Source: a bacterium (lineage in GTDB: Bacteria; UBP13; UBA5359). From it: a stretch of DNA of 15,012 nucleotides. The DNA is taken from contig JAQVUQ010000016.1 of assembly GCA_028699365.1 (NCBI GenBank), forward strand, positions 1 through 15,012. Direction: 5' to 3'. The notes beneath the pieces are model-generated. The model was given only the letters and a program-made list of their open reading frames with translations. It was not told the origin of the DNA and searched no databases. The stretch's first letter is position 1, and every line of letters begins with the position of its first letter. Both the position numbers and the translations under genes were made by a program. Positions 13,405-15,012 of this stretch are shown here, piece by piece.

Positions 13405-14289
13405 ATGGCGAAGATTAAGGTCCTGAGCAAAGAGATCACGATCCAAACGCAGCATGAAGAAGACTATATCAGCCTCACCGATATTGCTCGCTATAAAGAC
13501 GCAGAGCGCACAGATTATATCATTCAAAACTGGCTGCGTAACCGCAACACGATCGAGTTTCTGGGAATCTGGGAACACTTGAATAATCCTGATTTTAATC
13601 CCATCGAATTCGATGGGATTAAAAAGAAGGCAGGACTCAACAGTTTTATTCTGACTGCCAAGCGCTGGATAGAAGCAACTAATGCCATTGGATTGATCTC
13701 CAGGACAGGGCGCTATGGTGGCACCTATGCCCATAAGGATATCGCCTTCGAGTTTGCTTCCTGGGTTTCAATTGAATTCAAACTCTATCTCATCAAGGAA
13801 TTTCAGCGGCTCAAGGAAGAAGAACTCAAGCAACTAGGATGGGATATCCGGCGCAACCTGGCTAAGATCAACTACCGGATTCACACTGATGCGATCAAAG
13901 AGAATCTTATACCGCCACAACTAACGCCGAAACAGGTGAACTTGGTTTATGCTATGGAGGCAGACGTGCTGAATATGGCGCTCTTCGGTATGACGGCAAA
14001 GGACTGGCGTGACAAGAATCCGGATAGGAAAGGCAATATCCGGGACGATGCGGATGTGTCGCAACTCGTGTGCCTGTCAAATCTGGAGAATCTTAACGCT
14101 CTACTCATTCAGGAGAACGTACCGCAGGCGGAACGGCTTCGCAAGTTGAACCATATCGCCATCCATCAAATGAAACTATTGGCAAACGCTCCTGGTATCA
14201 AGCAACTTGAGGGAAAGCAGCATGGAGAAGCGCATGTTATAGCTGGTGATAAGCTGAGCCGCAAGGAATATAGCAAGGAAAATGAATAG
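13405..14289 (+). CDS. KilA-N domain protein
   Basis: The 294-residue protein starts at ATG 13405 behind GGAGA (13391-13395). The KilA-N domain covers about residues 18-140. Landmarks are YISLTDIARYKD (21-32), NWLRNRNTIEFLGIWE (42-57), SRTGRYGGTYAHKDIAFEFA (99-118) and IEFKLYLIKEFQRLK (123-137). The domain binds nucleic acid and is common in phages and in accessory islands, often near restriction-modification genes. The C-terminal half is helical and charged, with no catalytic motif. A 32-bp perfect palindrome lies in codons 63-74. The gene overlaps the HNH gene by eight bases, so they are probably co-expressed. The role (regulator or DNA-binding accessory factor) is inferred. Confidence 0.88.
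   Translation: MAKIKVLSKEITIQTQHEEDYISLTDIARYKDAERTDYIIQNWLRNRNTIEFLGIWEHLNNPDFNPIEFDGIKKKAGLNSFILTAKRWIEATNAIGLISRTGRYGGTYAHKDIAFEFASWVSIEFKLYLIKEFQRLKEEELKQLGWDIRRNLAKINYRIHTDAIKENLIPPQLTPKQVNLVYAMEADVLNMALFGMTAKDWRDKNPDRKGNIRDDADVSQLVCLSNLENLNALLIQENVPQAERLRKLNHIAIHQMKLLANAPGIKQLEGKQHGEAHVIAGDKLSRKEYSKENE
13593..13624. repeat. 32-bp perfect palindrome inside the KilA-N gene
   Basis: The left half (13593-13608, TTTTAATCCCATCGAA) is the exact reverse complement of the right half (13609-13624), with no spacer and an EcoRI-type GAATTC at the centre. It encodes residues 63-74, around NPIEFDGIKK. Part of this peptide belongs to the domain, so the symmetry results at least partly from codon choice. 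Confidence 0.95.
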
Positions 14290-14503
14290 AAAAAGTATCA
14301 TAAAAAAGATTGAATTGGAGTTGTTTGCTAAAAATCGCAAACGTTGCTGTTTGTGTTTCTGTGAGGATGAAGATTTTGGTAAGAAGAGGGTGCAAATAGC
14401 CCATATCGACCACGATCCTTCAAATAATAATATAGATAATCTTGTCTTTTTATGTCTTGAACACCATGATGAATACGATAGTAGAACACTCTCAGAAGTA
14501 TAG
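14282..14503 (+). CDS. Small HNH-type nuclease domain protein, probably truncated
   Basis: The 73-residue product starts inside the end of the KilA-N gene (8-base overlap). It shows an HNH/zinc arrangement: Cys22-x2-Cys25, then AHIDHDPSNNNIDNLVFLC with His41, Asp43, His44, Asn53 and Cys58, and finally His61-His62. HNH domains cut DNA with a metal ion. Homologues I know continue after the EYDSRT position for tens of residues. Here the frame ends in LSEV and a stop. In the +1 frame the next codons read SQKYS, which would suit the SRTSQ-type continuation, so a single-base frameshift near 14488 is possible. The continuation soon ceases to look protein-like. Nuclease activity is therefore uncertain. 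Confidence 0.65.
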   Translation: MNRKSIIKKIELELFAKNRKRCCLCFCEDEDFGKKRVQIAHIDHDPSNNNIDNLVFLCLEHHDEYDSRTLSEV

Positions 14504-14529
14504 CTCTTGTTCCGCTTCTTTCTATACTC

Positions 14530-14790
14530 ATGTTTCCCTTCATCTATGTCATGCTGGTGATCTCGAATTGCGAATTCTTATTCATCCGGCTTGATTTCGG
14601 TGTTGAGAAAGAGCAAAGACTTAAGCGTTATGCACGACACCGAATCATGCGCTATGCTGGTCTTAGCCTGAAACGGCTCCAATACATACTCAAAAATCAT
14701 GTGCTTGATCTAATGCAAGTTGAGACAGAAGACGATATTGATCGTCTTCTGTCTCAACTGCGAGATGTAGCCGCTCGCCATGAGTGGTAA
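14530..14790 (+). CDS. Doubtful ORF, possibly the end of a decayed gene
   Basis: The frame gives 86 residues from ATG 14530, but there is no ribosome-binding site. The first 25 or so residues look random. The part from about residue 28 on (EQRLKRYARHRIMRYAGLSL, then DDIDRLLSQLRDVAARHEW) is helical and protein-like. I do not recognise it. It also contains a 19-bp-arm inverted repeat. It may be the C-terminus of a gene that lost its 5' end. Confidence 0.35.
   Translation: MFPFIYVMLVISNCEFLFIRLDFGVEKEQRLKRYARHRIMRYAGLSLKRLQYILKNHVLDLMQVETEDDIDRLLSQLRDVAARHEW
14718..14759. repeat. Perfect inverted repeat, 19-bp arms and 4-nt loop
   Basis: Arms 14718-14736 (AGTTGAGACAGAAGACGAT) and 14741-14759 are exactly complementary around ATTG. 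No T-run follows on either side, so it is not an evident terminator. It lies inside the doubtful ORF ending at 14790. Confidence 0.95.
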
Positions 14791-14932
14791 GGTAAAGGGT
14801 TATAAAAAAGCAGCAAAGTATATCGACCCTTGCTTGCTCAGTGCTCGATTTTGCTATATTCTGTTTTTAGTGATATTTTAGTTTATATCTAAAGTCATGC
14901 AGATTTCATCTGCACCGTTACCTTGACAATTA
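14791..14932. other. AT-rich intergenic stretch
   Basis: No gene is seen. It holds a small perfect hairpin (TGCAGAT-TTC-ATCTGCA, 14898-14914) and a TTGACA at 14923-14928 without a -10 at 17 bp. Confidence 0.5.
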
Positions 14933-14991
14933 AGCAGCCAGTCTCAAAGAGCGGCAAATGCTCTCCGGAGATTTACCCTGACTGGACTGCT
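14933..14991. repeat. Nested inverted repeat at the right edge
   Basis: The outer arms are AGCAG+CCAGTC (14933-14943) and GACTGG+A+CTGCT (14980-14991), 11 paired bases with one bulged A. Inside, AGAGC (14948-14952) pairs with GCTCT (14960-14964). It could be a structured RNA, a recombination or insertion end, or a protein site. Only the end of the window is visible, so the context to the right is missing. Confidence 0.6.
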
Positions 14992-15012
14992 GACAAATCC
15001 AATGGATCAACT

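Noticed and set aside
14923-14951. Promoter from TTGACA at 14923
   Set aside because: The hexamer 17 bp downstream is AAAGAG, unlike a -10; no gene is visible behind it.
14933-14991. Integron attC site
   Set aside because: The required GTTRRRY and RYYYAAC core boxes are not present at the arm ends, and no integrase is seen.

Overview
The window looks like chromosomal DNA of a diderm (outer-membrane) bacterium. A TonB-ExbB-ExbD energiser and lipobox-type lipoproteins are present, and TonB makes sense only with an outer membrane. The left half is moderately GC-rich, uses ATA (Ile) and AGA/AGG (Arg) freely and is tightly packed. The right half (from about 8.7 kb) is more AT-rich, loosely spaced and full of accessory genes. 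I cannot fix the phylum from sequence alone. An anaerobic Desulfobacterota-, Nitrospirota- or diderm-Firmicutes-like genome is plausible, but this is inference.

Left part (1-6435). The 3' end of a DRE-TIM acyl-transferase gene (Re-citrate / homocitrate / isopropylmalate synthase family) ends at a strong intrinsic terminator. A small secreted ankyrin-repeat lipoprotein follows. Next comes the best-defined unit in the window: a promoter, a cobalamin riboswitch with its own hairpin-plus-U6 terminator, then six tightly packed or overlapping genes, exbB-exbD-tonB-btuF-btuC-btuD. Together these encode the inner-membrane energiser for an outer-membrane receptor, a substrate-binding lipoprotein, and the BtuCD-type ABC importer. 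This is nearly a complete B12 uptake route under one vitamin-sensing switch; only the outer-membrane receptor (BtuB) is missing from the window. Heptamer repeats surround and enter the 5' end of btuF and could fold over its ribosome-binding site.

Middle (6436-9403). A Prx6-type peroxiredoxin with two extra C-terminal cysteines, an FAD-dependent oxidoreductase of the FAD_oxidored type, a doubtful 34-codon ORF, and an unrecognised six-helix membrane protein with a cysteine cluster.

Right, accessory part (9396-15012). Two copies of a 52-bp repeat (50/52 identical), about 3.9 kb apart, flank a block. The block holds a toxin-antitoxin pair on the minus strand (RelE/HigB-like toxin, then XRE antitoxin), a C-terminally truncated orphan CopG-type antitoxin, an unrecognised two-helix membrane-anchored protein and a HEAT-repeat lipoprotein. 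The first repeat copy supplies the last codons and stop of the antitoxin gene. Beyond the second copy lie a KilA-N domain protein, an overlapping small HNH protein that looks truncated, and degraded-looking sequence. Two long perfect palindromic elements sit inside reading frames here (a 32-bp palindrome in the KilA-N gene, and 19-bp arms with a 4-nt loop at 14718-14759). The right edge holds another nested inverted repeat. This end looks like a mobile or recombining region. I do not see a recognisable new defence system, but the two-helix protein and the palindromes are the parts I cannot explain.
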